From the NCBI RefSeq assembly GCF_003268675.1, contig NZ_CP029378.1, forward strand, positions 3,844,001-3,908,000: 64,000 nucleotides of DNA. Direction: 5' to 3'. The position numbers and the translations under genes were made by a program. The DNA comes from Streptomyces bacillaris (GTDB lineage: Bacteria > Actinomycetota > Actinomycetes > Streptomycetales > Streptomycetaceae). Below the pieces are notes generated by a model. It saw nothing but the letters and a program-made list of their open reading frames with translations. It was not told where the DNA came from and searched no databases. This document shows, one piece after another, positions 32,488 to 41,276 of this stretch. The first letter of the stretch is position 1, and every line of letters starts with the position of its first letter.

Positions 32488-33423
32488 ATGTCAGCCACGC
32501 GCTACGCCTATCTCGGTCCCGAAGGCACCTTCACCGAGGTCGCCCTCCGCACGCTCCCGGAAGCCGCCACCCGCGAGCTGGTCCCGATGGTCTCCGTACC
32601 GGCGGCCCTGGACGCCGTACGCAGCGGAGAGGCGGCGGCGGCCCTCGTACCGATCGAGAACTCCGTCGAGGGCGGCATCACCGCCACGCTCGACGCGCTG
32701 ACCGGCGGCGAGCCGCTGATGATCTACCGCGAGGTGCTGCTCTCCATCACCTTCGCCCTGCTCGTACGGCCGGGCACCAAGCTGTCCGACATCAAGACGG
32801 TCACCGCGCACCCGGCCGCCCAGCCGCAGGTCCGCAACTGGATGGCCGCGCACCTCCCGCAGGCTGTGTGGGAGTCGGCCGCGTCCAACGCGGACGGCGC
32901 CCGGCTGGTCCAGGAGGGGCGGTACGACGCCGCGTTCGCCGGTGAGTTCGCCGCCGCCACCTACGGCCTGGAGCCGCTGGTGACGGAGATCCACGACGCG
33001 GAGAACGCCCAGACCCGCTTCGTCCTGGTGGGCCGTCCGGCCCGGCCGTCCGCCCCGACCGGGGCCGACAAGACGTCCGTGGTGATCTGGCTGGGCGACG
33101 ACCACCCCGGTGCGCTGCTGGAGCTGCTCCAGGAGTTCGCTGTGCGCGGCGTCAACCTGATGCTGATCCAGTCCCGCCCGACCGGCGAGGGGATCGGCAA
33201 CTACTGCTTCGCCGTGGACGCCGAGGGGCACATCGCGGACCGGCGGGTGGGGGAGGCGCTGATGGGGCTGAAGCGGATCTGCCCGAAGGTGCGGTTCCTC
33301 GGGTCGTACCCCAGGGCGGGCGTCTCCGCCGACGAGGTCCGGCCGCTGCGGACGGGCACCTCGGACAGCGACTTCACCGAAGCCGCCGACTGGCTGGCGC
33401 GCAGCCAGGACGGGCGGATTTGA
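32488..33423 (+). CDS. pheA: prephenate dehydratase
   Basis: Converts prephenate to phenylpyruvate in phenylalanine synthesis. It is the monofunctional actinobacterial type, 311 residues without chorismate mutase. The PDT domain (about 5-185) shows YLGPEGTFTE, VPIENSVEGG and the catalytic NAQTRF; the regulatory ACT domain (about 198-275) has GALLELLQEF, with IQSRP where most members have ESRP. A tail of about 35 residues follows. Feedback inhibition by Phe is expected from the ACT domain. The nearby HisC-like aminotransferase could finish the pathway, but it is 23 kb away and not linked. Confidence 0.95.
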   Translation: MSATRYAYLGPEGTFTEVALRTLPEAATRELVPMVSVPAALDAVRSGEAAAALVPIENSVEGGITATLDALTGGEPLMIYREVLLSITFALLVRPGTKLSDIKTVTAHPAAQPQVRNWMAAHLPQAVWESAASNADGARLVQEGRYDAAFAGEFAAATYGLEPLVTEIHDAENAQTRFVLVGRPARPSAPTGADKTSVVIWLGDDHPGALLELLQEFAVRGVNLMLIQSRPTGEGIGNYCFAVDAEGHIADRRVGEALMGLKRICPKVRFLGSYPRAGVSADEVRPLRTGTSDSDFTEAADWLARSQDGRI

Positions 33424-34137
33424 CGGGACGGGCGGTCGGAGCGGGTCCGCAGGACGGGCGATCCGAACCGGTCTGGTCGGCTCCCGACTGCTCCCGACGA
33501 CGCCCATCGGCTCCGGTCGGCTCACGTCGGTTCCGGGGGCGGTCGACCGCGCTGCGCTGTGGTCGTACCTACGGATAGTCATCCACCCACAGGGTTATCC
33601 ACAGGCTGGCTTCTCGACCTGGGGACAAGTCGACACCGCAATGCGACATCATCGACAAATCAATGCGGTGGGTCCGAGGGCGTCCACAGCCGGTCGAGTC
33701 GCTACACCCCCTCCTGGATCGCGTGAATTCCCTTGATCAACTCACCAGGGCGACGAATTGCCACCCGAATGAGCGTGCGGGAGGGGTTTCGGCACGGAAG
33801 TCGAGGGAAGCGAGAGCCCTTCGTCCACCCTCCGGAACATTCCGTTCCGACATCCACAGAACTTCTTCACAGCCTGTGGATAACCATTCCGAAGCGCCGC
33901 CCCCTGTGGACAACAGCAGGGGCAAGCCCCCAACTCCCCCTCCGCCCAAGGCTCCTGCGTCAATCAAGCCTGCACCTTCTGCCCTGTTCAGGGGAGTTAA
34001 CCACCGTTATTGACGCAACACCGGAGGCACACCTCACGATTCACCACCAGAAATACCAATTGCGGCAATTCGGTCAAAGTGACACGCTCGGCAATATCGG
34101 TTCGAGTGCGAGATCCGCGCACCGGTAGCCTGGAGGG
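33424..34137. other. 714-bp pheA-serS spacer carrying DnaA boxes
   Basis: No supported gene; this is one of the longest non-coding and least GC-rich stretches here. Three perfect DnaA-box matches occur: TTATCCACA 33595-33603, TGTGGATAA 33875-33883 (inverted) and TGTGGACAA 33905-33913 (inverted). Near matches are GCGTCCACA 33681-33689 and ACATCCACA 33850-33858. The serS promoter is at the right end. Confidence 0.75.
34126..34131 (+). promoter_or_regulatory. -10 element for serS, leaderless
   Basis: TAGCCT lies 6 nt before the GTG. A GGAGG sits in the gap only 1 nt from the GTG, too close to act as a ribosome site, so a leaderless start is favoured. Confidence 0.5.
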
Positions 34138-35415
34138 GTGATTGACCTTCGCCTGCTCCGTGAGGACCCCGACCGTGTTCGCGCCTCCCAGCGCGCCCGT
34201 GGAGAGGACGTCGCGCTCGTCGACGCCCTGCTCTCCGCCGACGAGCTGCGCAGGTCGTCCGGCGTCCGCTTCGACGAACTCCGCGCCGAGCAGAAGCAGC
34301 TCGGCAAGCTGATCCCCAAGGCCAGCCCCGAGGAGCGCGCCGAGCTCCTCAAGAAGGCCGAGCAGCTCAAGGCCGACGTCAAGGCGGCCGACGCCGCCCA
34401 GGACGAGGCCGACGCCGAGGCCAAGCGGCTGCTGCTCCAGCTCGGCAACATCGTCCACGAGGACGTGCCGGTCGGCGGCGAGGAGGACTTCGTCGTCCTG
34501 GAGACGCACGGCACCATCCGTGACTTCGGCGCCGAGGGCTTCGAGCCCAAGGACCACCTGGAGCTGGGCGAGGCGCTCGGCGCCATCGACGTGGAGCGCG
34601 GGGCGAAGGTCTCCGGCTCGCGGTTCTACTACCTCACGGGCGTCGGCGCGCTCCTGGAGCTGGCCCTCGTCAACGCGGCGATCGCCCAGGCCACCGAGGC
34701 CGGCTTCATCCCGATGCTGACCCCCGCGCTGGTCCGCCCGCGCGCGATGGAGGGCACCGGCTTCCTCGGCCAGGCCGCGGAGAACGTGTACCACCTGGAG
34801 AAGGACGACTACTACCTGGTCGGCACCTCCGAGGTCCCCCTCGCCGCGTACCACATGGACGAGATCGTCGACGCGGAGAAGCTGCCCCTGCGGTACGCCG
34901 GGTTCTCCCCCTGCTTCCGCCGCGAGGCCGGGACGTACGGCAAGGACACCCGCGGCATCTTCCGCGTCCACCAGTTCGACAAGGTCGAGATGTTCTCGTA
35001 CGTCGACCCGGCCGACGCCGAGGCCGAGCACCGCAGGCTCCTGGAGTGGGAGAAGCAGTGGCTCACCGGCCTCGAACTCCCCTTCCAGGTCATCGACGTC
35101 GCCACCGGCGACCTCGGCGCCTCGGCCTCGCGCAAGTTCGACTGCGAGGCGTGGATCCCGACCCAGGGCAAGTACCGCGAGCTGACCTCCGCGTCGAACT
35201 GCGACAGCTTCCAGGCCCGCCGCCTCTCCGTCCGGATGCGCGAGGGCAAGAAGGTCCAGCCGCTGGCCACGCTGAACGGCACGCTCTGCGCCGTACCGCG
35301 CACGATCGTGGCGCTCCTGGAGAACCACCAGCTGCCCGACGGTTCGGTCCGGGTGCCCGAGATGCTCCGTCCGTACCTGGGCGGGCGCGAGGTCCTGGAG
35401 CCGGTCGCCAAGTGA
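34138..35415 (+). CDS. serS: seryl-tRNA synthetase
   Basis: Class II aminoacyl-tRNA synthetase of 425 residues that charges tRNA-Ser and tRNA-Sec-type substrates with serine. The N-terminal long coiled-coil arm that grips the tRNA variable arm is clear (about 28-105, Lys/Glu/Ala rich). Class II motif 2 (FSPCFRREAGTYGKDTRGIFRVHQFDKVE, read in parts) and motif 3 (NGTLCAVPRTIVALLENHQ, read in parts) are intact. The start matches the family (MIDLRLLREDP). The stop overlaps the following HAD gene by 4 bp. Confidence 0.97.
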   Translation: MIDLRLLREDPDRVRASQRARGEDVALVDALLSADELRRSSGVRFDELRAEQKQLGKLIPKASPEERAELLKKAEQLKADVKAADAAQDEADAEAKRLLLQLGNIVHEDVPVGGEEDFVVLETHGTIRDFGAEGFEPKDHLELGEALGAIDVERGAKVSGSRFYYLTGVGALLELALVNAAIAQATEAGFIPMLTPALVRPRAMEGTGFLGQAAENVYHLEKDDYYLVGTSEVPLAAYHMDEIVDAEKLPLRYAGFSPCFRREAGTYGKDTRGIFRVHQFDKVEMFSYVDPADAEAEHRRLLEWEKQWLTGLELPFQVIDVATGDLGASASRKFDCEAWIPTQGKYRELTSASNCDSFQARRLSVRMREGKKVQPLATLNGTLCAVPRTIVALLENHQLPDGSVRVPEMLRPYLGGREVLEPVAK

Positions 35416-36239
35416 CCTTCCCCTTCAAGCTCGTCGCCACCGACCTCGACGGCACCCTGCTGCGCGGGGACGAGACGGTCTCCGAGCGCACGCGCGAGGC
35501 ACTGGCCGCCGCCACGTCGGCCGGTGCCGCGCACATCGTCGTCACCGGACGCTCGGTCCCCTGGACCCGGCACATCCTGGACGACCTCGGCTACGACGGC
35601 CTCGCCGTCTGCGGCCAGGGCGCGCAGGTCTACCACGCGGGCGAGCACAAGCTGCTGACCTCGCTCACCCTGGACCGGCAGCTCGCCGGACTCGCCCTGT
35701 CCAAGGTCGAGGCGGAGGTCGGCCCGCTCGCGCTGGCCGCCAGCCGCGACGGCCTGGAGGGCGAGGTGCTGGTCGGCCCGGGGTACCAGGTGCACGAGGG
35801 GCGGCTGCCGTACGTCTTCGTGGAGGACGCCTCCGAGATGTGGGCGGCCCCGCTCAACAAGGTCTACCTCCAGCACCCGGAGCTGGACGACGACGCCCTG
35901 GCCACCGCCGCCCGGGCCGCCGTCGGCAACCTGGTCGACGTGGTCATGGCGGGCCCCGGTGTGGTGGAGATCCTCCCGCTCGGGCTGAGCAAGGCGACCG
36001 GCCTCTCGCTGGCCGCCCGCCGGCTCGGGGTGAAGGCCGTCGACACCATCGCCTTCGGTGACATGCCCAACGACATCCCGATGTTCGGGTGGGCGCGGCA
36101 CGGCGTGGCCATGGCCAACGCCCACGACACCCTGAAGGCCGTGGCGCACGAGATCACCGCGTCCAACGAGCACGACGGCATCGCGGTCGTGCTGGAGGAG
36201 TTGCTCCGTACGGGCTCCGTCGCGGCCACGCCCCACTGA
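35412..36239 (+). CDS. HAD-superfamily (Cof-type) phosphatase
   Basis: A 275-residue Cof/type IIB HAD hydrolase. Motif I is LVATDLDGTLLRGDE (nucleophile and acid/base Asp), motif II the Thr/Ser of VVTGR, motif III a Lys in LGLSKATGL, and motif IV AFGDMPNDIPMFGWA. Such enzymes dephosphorylate sugar phosphates, nucleotides or vitamin phosphates; the substrate is unknown. The GTG start overlaps serS by 4 bp (GTGA), so the two are translationally coupled. A close paralogue lies at 46712-47557. Confidence 0.92.
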   Translation: MTFPFKLVATDLDGTLLRGDETVSERTREALAAATSAGAAHIVVTGRSVPWTRHILDDLGYDGLAVCGQGAQVYHAGEHKLLTSLTLDRQLAGLALSKVEAEVGPLALAASRDGLEGEVLVGPGYQVHEGRLPYVFVEDASEMWAAPLNKVYLQHPELDDDALATAARAAVGNLVDVVMAGPGVVEILPLGLSKATGLSLAARRLGVKAVDTIAFGDMPNDIPMFGWARHGVAMANAHDTLKAVAHEITASNEHDGIAVVLEELLRTGSVAATPH

Positions 36240-36254
36240 CGCACAGCCCTTGAG

Positions 36255-36303
36255 GGCCCTGCCCGCCGCCACCGGATGTCCGGGGCGGCGGGCAGGGCCT
36301 TTT
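36255..36303 (+). terminator. intrinsic terminator of serS-HAD
   Basis: A perfect 16-bp stem (36255-36270 with 36284-36299, 13-nt loop) is followed by TTTT, the most classical terminator in the window. Confidence 0.9.
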
Positions 36304-36351
36304 GACGGCGCCTCCCGTCGGGTCACGGCGCCTCCCGTCCGGCGACGGCGG

Positions 36352-37059
36352 TCAACGGCGCCCGGTGCGGCGCCGCAGGTCCCTCAGCTGATACGCGAAG
36401 GCCTCCATGCGCGCGTCGAACCGGGCGTCCATCCGCGCGACCTCCTGCGACAGATCCGACAGCCGCACGCTCATCGCCCCGACCAGCTGCTGCGTCGCGT
36501 CGACCTTCCGCTCCAGACCGTCCAGCCGCTCCGACATCCGGCAGAGCACCGGCCCGAGCTCCTGGAGCGCCCGGCCGACATCGACGAGGCAGCTCTCGAT
36601 CCGGGTGACCCTCGCCTCGAGCGCCGCGTGCTCGGCCCGGAGCGTCCCCTCGGCGTCGAGGAGGTACGTACGGACGCAGCGGGCGATGTCGCTGTCGCGA
36701 AGAAGCATGGCGACGTTGAGGACGGTTCGGCGGGTGTAGAGACGCAGTTGAGTGGCCGCCTGTGGATAACTTTCCACCCCCTCACCCTTCCATAGCGACA
36801 GCGTGTCGCTATGGAAGGTCCGCAGGTCAGAGCCGCGCAGCACGCGCAGCCCGTTCTCGGTGAACTCCTCCTGGTGGCGATCGGTGAGCCTTCGCACCGA
36901 GGTTGTGGATACTTCGAAGTAACGTGCCACCTCCTCTGTGCGAACGTGAATTGCGTCCGGGAGCATGACAAGGCTCTTCACCTTGTCCAGGACATCGACG
37001 CGCCCCATCTGCTCGACGCGCAGCGCGCGCGATTCGAGCAGGGCGACTTCCGTGGGCAT
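36352..37059 (-). CDS. putative DNA-binding protein with C-terminal coiled coil
   Basis: A 235-residue cytoplasmic protein. The N-terminal part (about 1-110) looks like a helix-turn-helix domain of a Streptomyces family (VARYFEVSTTSVRRLTDRHQ then ENGLRVLRGSDL), resembling anti-repressor or KilA-N-type modules. A conserved helical patch RRTVLNVAMLLRDSDIAR follows. The rest (about 135-225) is a long coiled coil. ATG at 37059 was chosen for GGAAGG 7 nt upstream; ATGs at 37065 and 37089 are alternatives. The function is not known. Confidence 0.75.
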   Translation of the reverse strand: MPTEVALLESRALRVEQMGRVDVLDKVKSLVMLPDAIHVRTEEVARYFEVSTTSVRRLTDRHQEEFTENGLRVLRGSDLRTFHSDTLSLWKGEGVESYPQAATQLRLYTRRTVLNVAMLLRDSDIARCVRTYLLDAEGTLRAEHAALEARVTRIESCLVDVGRALQELGPVLCRMSERLDGLERKVDATQQLVGAMSVRLSDLSQEVARMDARFDARMEAFAYQLRDLRRRTGRR

Positions 37060-37302
37060 GGGCATGCCTTCCGTACGAGGGAACGACAAGGGAGCGCCCC
37101 TACCCCGGGCTGCAGGGGTGGAGGACGCTCACGGTTGCCACTCACTCGATGACCGGAACGGTGGGCTCCAGCCTCACCCGGGTCCGGCTAACCCCGATTT
37201 CACGAACGCTACGACGCCACGGATTCCAGTTGCCTCCACGCACCCTGCCCAACGACCCGATAAACGTACGGTTACGCGCACAGATGTCCCGCTCATACGA
37301 CA
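37060..37302. other. spacer without a recognised gene
   Basis: No gene is supported. It holds the 5' region of the HTH/coiled-coil gene, on the side away from the ABC transporter terminator. No repeat was noted. Confidence 0.4.
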
Positions 37303-37333
37303 ACCCCCGCCCCTGAGGAACAGGGACGGGGGT
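37303..37333 (-). terminator. terminator of the ABC transporter operon
   Basis: ACCCCCGCCCCTG pairs with CAGGGACGGGGGT across a 5-nt loop with one mismatch, 38 nt beyond the last permease stop. Confidence 0.75.
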
Positions 37334-37370
37334 CGCACGGGGTGCCACCGGGATCAGACCTGGCGCGGGC

Positions 37371-38090
37371 TCACTCCTCCCCGGCCAGCTTCAGCGCCCG
37401 CAGCTTCTGCCCGGCGTACCAGGTGGCGGCCACCGTCACGGCGGCCAGCAGGATCGTGGCGAGCGGCAGGCCCACGTCCGAGGTGACCATGCCCTGACCG
37501 GCGACCTTCTCGGCCACCGCGAGGGACCACTGCTGGACGCTGAGCGTCCGCGCCCCCGGCACCAGGCTGCCGAAGAGGGCCTCCCAGACCAGCGCGTACA
37601 CCAGGCCGATGACCACCGCGTGGCGGCTGACCGTGCCGAGCAGCAGGAACAGCGAGCTGTACGCGATCGAGGCGACCAGCGCCGCGATCGTGTAGGCGAC
37701 GGCGATCTGCTGCCCGTTGCCGTTGAGGATCAGCCCCGCGAGCAGGGTCGGCAGGGCGGAGAAGACCATGGTCACCGCGATGGCGACGATCAGCTTGGTG
37801 AAGATGATCGTGGGCCGCTTCACCGGCTTGGCCAGCAGATAGACGATCGAGCCGTCGTCGATCTCGGGGCCGATCGCCCCGGTCCCGGCGATCACCCCGA
37901 TCAGCGGGACCATCGTGGCGATGGCGAACCCGCCGAGGACGTTGGCGGCGACCTGGTCGTCGGCCCCGGCGAACATGCGGACCGCCGCCGCGATGACCAG
38001 CAGCAGCGCGGGGAGGACGAACAGGATGGCGGCCCGGCGCCGGCCGAGCAGGGCCCGGTAGGTGAGCCGGGCGACTGTGGGGTCGTACAT
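37371..38090 (-). CDS. ABC transporter permease (ABC2 type)
   Basis: A 239-residue integral membrane protein with six predicted helices and the ABC-2 pattern: a cytoplasmic start (MYDPTVARLTYRALLGRRR) and the segment GPEIDDGSIVYLLAKPVKRPTI typical of CcmB/NatB-like exporters. It pairs with the ATPase 30 bp upstream. It is the last gene of a four-gene operon with two ATPase-permease pairs. The substrate is unknown. Confidence 0.88.
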   Translation of the reverse strand: MYDPTVARLTYRALLGRRRAAILFVLPALLLVIAAAVRMFAGADDQVAANVLGGFAIATMVPLIGVIAGTGAIGPEIDDGSIVYLLAKPVKRPTIIFTKLIVAIAVTMVFSALPTLLAGLILNGNGQQIAVAYTIAALVASIAYSSLFLLLGTVSRHAVVIGLVYALVWEALFGSLVPGARTLSVQQWSLAVAEKVAGQGMVTSDVGLPLATILLAAVTVAATWYAGQKLRALKLAGEE

Positions 38091-38120
38091 GACGGTGCAC
38101 AGCTCCTTTCAGGCCACTAC

Positions 38121-39032
38121 TCAGGCCGCTACGAGGTAGGAAAAGACCGATTCGAGGGACTCGTCGGACGGGGAGACGGTCAGCAGCCGGATGCCCTGTT
38201 CGCGGGCGACCTTCGGCAGCAGTTCGGTGAAGCGCCCGAAGTCGACGGCCTGGATGCGCAGGGCCTTCTCGGTCAGGTCGACCTCGATGCCGGCCGTCGA
38301 CGGGTCCGCGATGAGCGCGGCGGCCAGCGCCCGGTCGTCGCTGGAGCGGACCAGATAGCGGTGCGGCCGGTCCTTCATCAGCCGGCGGATCTTCCGGAAG
38401 TCGCCGGAGGCCGCGTGCCGGCCCGCCACGATGACCTCGATGTGCGAGGCGAGCTGCTCGACCTCCTCCAGGATGTGCGAGGAGAACAGGACCGTACGGC
38501 CTTCGGCGCCCATCCGCCGCAGCAGCTCCATCAGCTGCATCCGCTGGCGCGGGTCCATCCCGTTGAACGGCTCGTCCAGCAGCAGCACCGAGGGCTCGTG
38601 GACCAGCGCGGACGCCATCTTCACGCGCTGGCGCATGCCCTTGCTGTACGTGGAGATCTTGCGGTCCTGCGCGTACTCCATCTGGACCGTGGCGAGCGCC
38701 CGCTGCGCCTCGGCCCCGCCCAGCCCCTGGAGTTCGGCGTTGGCGACGACGAACTCCTTGCCGGTGAGGAAGTCGTACATCCCCTCCCGCTCGGGGACGA
38801 TGCCGATCTCCTTGTAGACGCTCTCGTTGCGCCAGATCTGCTGTCCGTCGAGCGTGACCTTCCCCGTCGAGGGGGCGAGGAATCCGCCCATCATGTTGAT
38901 GAGCGTGGACTTCCCGGCGCCGTTCGGGCCGAGCAGCCCGGTGACCCCGGGGCCCACCGTCATGGAGACGTCGTTGACGGCGACCACATTGCCGAACCAG
39001 CGCGAGGTGTGGTCGATCTCGATGGTGGTCAC
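38121..39032 (-). CDS. ABC transporter ATP-binding protein
   Basis: A 303-residue ATPase. Walker A GPNGAGKST (about 40), signature YSKGMRQRVKMA (about 132; YSKGM replaces the common LSGGQ, as in CcmA-type exporters), Walker B VLLLDEPFNGMD, and a switch His in SSHILEEVE. A C-terminal extension of about 90 residues may regulate it. The GTG start overlaps the upstream permease stop by 4 bp. It energises the permease downstream. Confidence 0.92.
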   Translation of the reverse strand: MTTIEIDHTSRWFGNVVAVNDVSMTVGPGVTGLLGPNGAGKSTLINMMGGFLAPSTGKVTLDGQQIWRNESVYKEIGIVPEREGMYDFLTGKEFVVANAELQGLGGAEAQRALATVQMEYAQDRKISTYSKGMRQRVKMASALVHEPSVLLLDEPFNGMDPRQRMQLMELLRRMGAEGRTVLFSSHILEEVEQLASHIEVIVAGRHAASGDFRKIRRLMKDRPHRYLVRSSDDRALAAALIADPSTAGIEVDLTEKALRIQAVDFGRFTELLPKVAREQGIRLLTVSPSDESLESVFSYLVAA

Positions 39033-39937
39033 AGCCCGACCCTCCGGTAGCGGCGCATGAGGACGGCGTACGAGCCGGCGACGAGCGCGAGGACAACGAA
39101 CAGGTAGACCACTCCCATCCCGGCCCCCGGTCCTTCCCCTCCGGGGAAGGAGGAGGTGGCGCCGAGGAACGCGGTCTGTACGCCGCTGATCAGGGTGATC
39201 GGTGAGAAGAGGCCGAGCCACTCCACGGCCCCGGGCGAACCGGTCTCCCAGGCGATGACCTGGACCGTGGAGACGGCCCCGTAGGAGATGGTCAGCAGCG
39301 CGATCACCGCGGCCACGCCGAAGCCCCGGCGCGGGGTCAGGGCGGCCATCACCAGGCCGAGCCCGGCGAACAGCACGGACAGCAGCGCCACCGACACCAG
39401 TCCCTGGCCGAACCACTTGGTCTGATCGGCGAAGTCGAACTTCGCGAGCAGAGCGCCGACATAGAGGATGAGCAGCGGTGCCCCGGTGAGGATGAAGAGG
39501 GCGGTCGCCGTGGCGGCGAACTTCGCGGTGACGTAGTCGGAGCGTTCGATCGGCCGCGAGAAGTACAGGGGGACGCTCTTGAACCGCAGGTCCCTGGAGA
39601 CCGCCTGCGGGGCCTGAGCGGCGATGAAGAGGCCGATGACCGCCTGCATGTAGAGGGCGTACGACGTGTACTTGACGACGAGCTTGGTGGCGTCCGGTGC
39701 GGCCATGGAGACGGCCACCAGGATCGCCGCGACCAGGGCCATCACGCCGAACAGCAGCATGGGGAGCACCTTGGACTTGGCGGAACGGCCGAGTCCGAAG
39801 GAGCCGCGCAGGGTCTGCGAGTAGAGCGAGCGGCGGGCGTAGGCCCGGCCGAGCCGCCTGCCGTCGTAGGAGCGGTAGCCGATGTTGTGGATCCGGGAGG
39901 TGTCGCGCCCGGCCGCGGACTTGGTCTCGGTGCTCAT
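39029..39937 (-). CDS. ABC transporter permease
   Basis: A 302-residue protein with a cytoplasmic N-terminus (about 1-55, including IHNIGYRSYDGRRLGR) and about six membrane helices. The segment RDLRFKSVPLYFSRPIERSDYV is the ABC-2 coupling region. It is the permease for the ATPase encoded immediately upstream. Starts at ATG 39937 and GTG 39940 are both possible, overlapping the upstream stop. Confidence 0.87.
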   Translation of the reverse strand: MSTETKSAAGRDTSRIHNIGYRSYDGRRLGRAYARRSLYSQTLRGSFGLGRSAKSKVLPMLLFGVMALVAAILVAVSMAAPDATKLVVKYTSYALYMQAVIGLFIAAQAPQAVSRDLRFKSVPLYFSRPIERSDYVTAKFAATATALFILTGAPLLILYVGALLAKFDFADQTKWFGQGLVSVALLSVLFAGLGLVMAALTPRRGFGVAAVIALLTISYGAVSTVQVIAWETGSPGAVEWLGLFSPITLISGVQTAFLGATSSFPGGEGPGAGMGVVYLFVVLALVAGSYAVLMRRYRRVGL

Positions 39938-40998
39938 CACGACCGCTCCCCTTCCTGCTGGTAGGGCCCCGGCGTGGCGGCCTGCTGTACGGGACCGGGC
40001 CCCGCGGTGACGGCCTGGGCCGGGACGGCTTCGGTGCGGGCCGCGCCCTGTTCCGTACGGAAGACCTCGGCGATCTGGTGGCGGCGCTGCTCCATGCGGA
40101 CCAGGCCGAGCCCGAGCCCGGCGACGCTGTCGCGGACCAGGTCGTAGGTCTCCTCGCCGGTCGCCTCGACGAGCAGGATGTGGCCCGCGCCCGGCAGCCC
40201 TTCCGTGTCGAGCCCGTCGTGGCCGAGCAGGGTGACCCCGGCCCCGGTGAGGACCTTGCGCAGGGCGTCGGTGCCGTCGGGGTGGGCGTCGCTGTCGGTG
40301 ACCTCCACCGCGAGGGTGGTGGTGATCTGGGTGAAGTCGCTGGTGGAGCTGGAGCGCAGGAGGGCTCCGCCGTCGATGACGACGACGTGGTCGCAGGTGC
40401 GCTCCAGCTCGCCCAGGAGGTGCGAGGTCACCAGGACGGAGATGCCGAAGTCCGTGTGGATGCGGCGGATCAGGCCGAGCATCTCGTCCCGGCCGACCGG
40501 GTCCAGGCCGTTGGTCGGCTCGTCGAGGAGGACCAGCTGGGGGTCGTGGACCAGGGCCTGGGCCAGCTTCACCCGCTGCTTCATGCCGGTCGAGTAGCCG
40601 CCGATGGGGCGGTAGCGCTCCTCGTAGAGGCCGACGTGGCGCAGGGTGTCGGCGGTGCGCTCGCGGGCGGCGGTCGGCGGCAGCCCCGACATGCGAGCCA
40701 TGTGCACGACAAACTCGGTGGCCGAGACGTCGGGCGGGAGGCAGTCGTGCTCCGGCATGTACCCCACCCGCTCCCGGATGGCGGCACCGCTGGTCGCCAC
40801 GTCGAGCCCGAGCACCGCGGCCCGGCCCTCGGTGGCGGGGGAGAGACCCAGCAGGATCTTGATCAGCGTGGACTTGCCGGCCCCGTTGGAACCCACCAGA
40901 CCGGTCACACCTGGTCCGATGTCCAACGTGAGCCGGTCGAGCGCGGTCACCCGGGGGAACCGCTTGCTCAGGGCTTCGGTAGCGATAACGGCAGTCAC
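39937..40998 (-). CDS. ABC transporter ATP-binding protein
   Basis: A 353-residue ATPase and first gene of the four-gene operon. Walker A GSNGAGKST (about 38), signature YSTGMKQRVKLA, Walker B LVLLDEPTNGLDP, switch TSHLLGELE. A long C-terminal region (about 230-353) ends in a Gln/Pro/Ala-rich tail. GTG at 40998 begins the conserved sequence and has a TAnnnT-like hexamer 7 nt upstream, hence probably leaderless; an ATG at 41058 would add 20 unlikely residues. Confidence 0.9.
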   Translation of the reverse strand: MTAVIATEALSKRFPRVTALDRLTLDIGPGVTGLVGSNGAGKSTLIKILLGLSPATEGRAAVLGLDVATSGAAIRERVGYMPEHDCLPPDVSATEFVVHMARMSGLPPTAARERTADTLRHVGLYEERYRPIGGYSTGMKQRVKLAQALVHDPQLVLLDEPTNGLDPVGRDEMLGLIRRIHTDFGISVLVTSHLLGELERTCDHVVVIDGGALLRSSSTSDFTQITTTLAVEVTDSDAHPDGTDALRKVLTGAGVTLLGHDGLDTEGLPGAGHILLVEATGEETYDLVRDSVAGLGLGLVRMEQRRHQIAEVFRTEQGAARTEAVPAQAVTAGPGPVQQAATPGPYQQEGERS

Positions 40999-41169
40999 GG
41001 ATACGACGGTAGTGGCGCGGGCCACAGCGATCGTCAGCCCTGACGGCTGGATCGGCATCAGACTCCAGGCGTACGGCCCCGTAGGGGGACCCCGCGAAGG
41101 AGGAGTTCCGGGACGCGGGAGCGCGCCGTGACGGCTCGGGGCGCGGGACGGCCTCCCTTCGGCCGGGAG

Positions 41170-41178
41170 TTATCCACA
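41170..41178. other. single perfect DnaA box
   Basis: TTATCCACA in the spacer between the divergent ABC and M24 peptidase genes. A candidate -35 (TTGACG, 41194-41199) for the peptidase gene lies 15 bp away. Confidence 0.55.
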
Positions 41179-41276
41179 GGCCGTGCACACCTCTTGACGT
41201 AGCCGCTGGACATTGTCACATTCATCAGTGTCACGTTACGGGCACGTACCGCACACGGCAGGGAACGGACGGTGGC

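Noticed and set aside
36761..36769. DnaA box TGTGGATAA
   Set aside because: A perfect match, but single and inside the coding region of the HTH/coiled-coil gene; not counted as a cluster.
37371..41058. Bacitracin-type resistance assignment for the two ABC pairs
   Set aside because: Motifs show ABC-2 exporters only; no regulator or resistance-specific feature supports a substrate.
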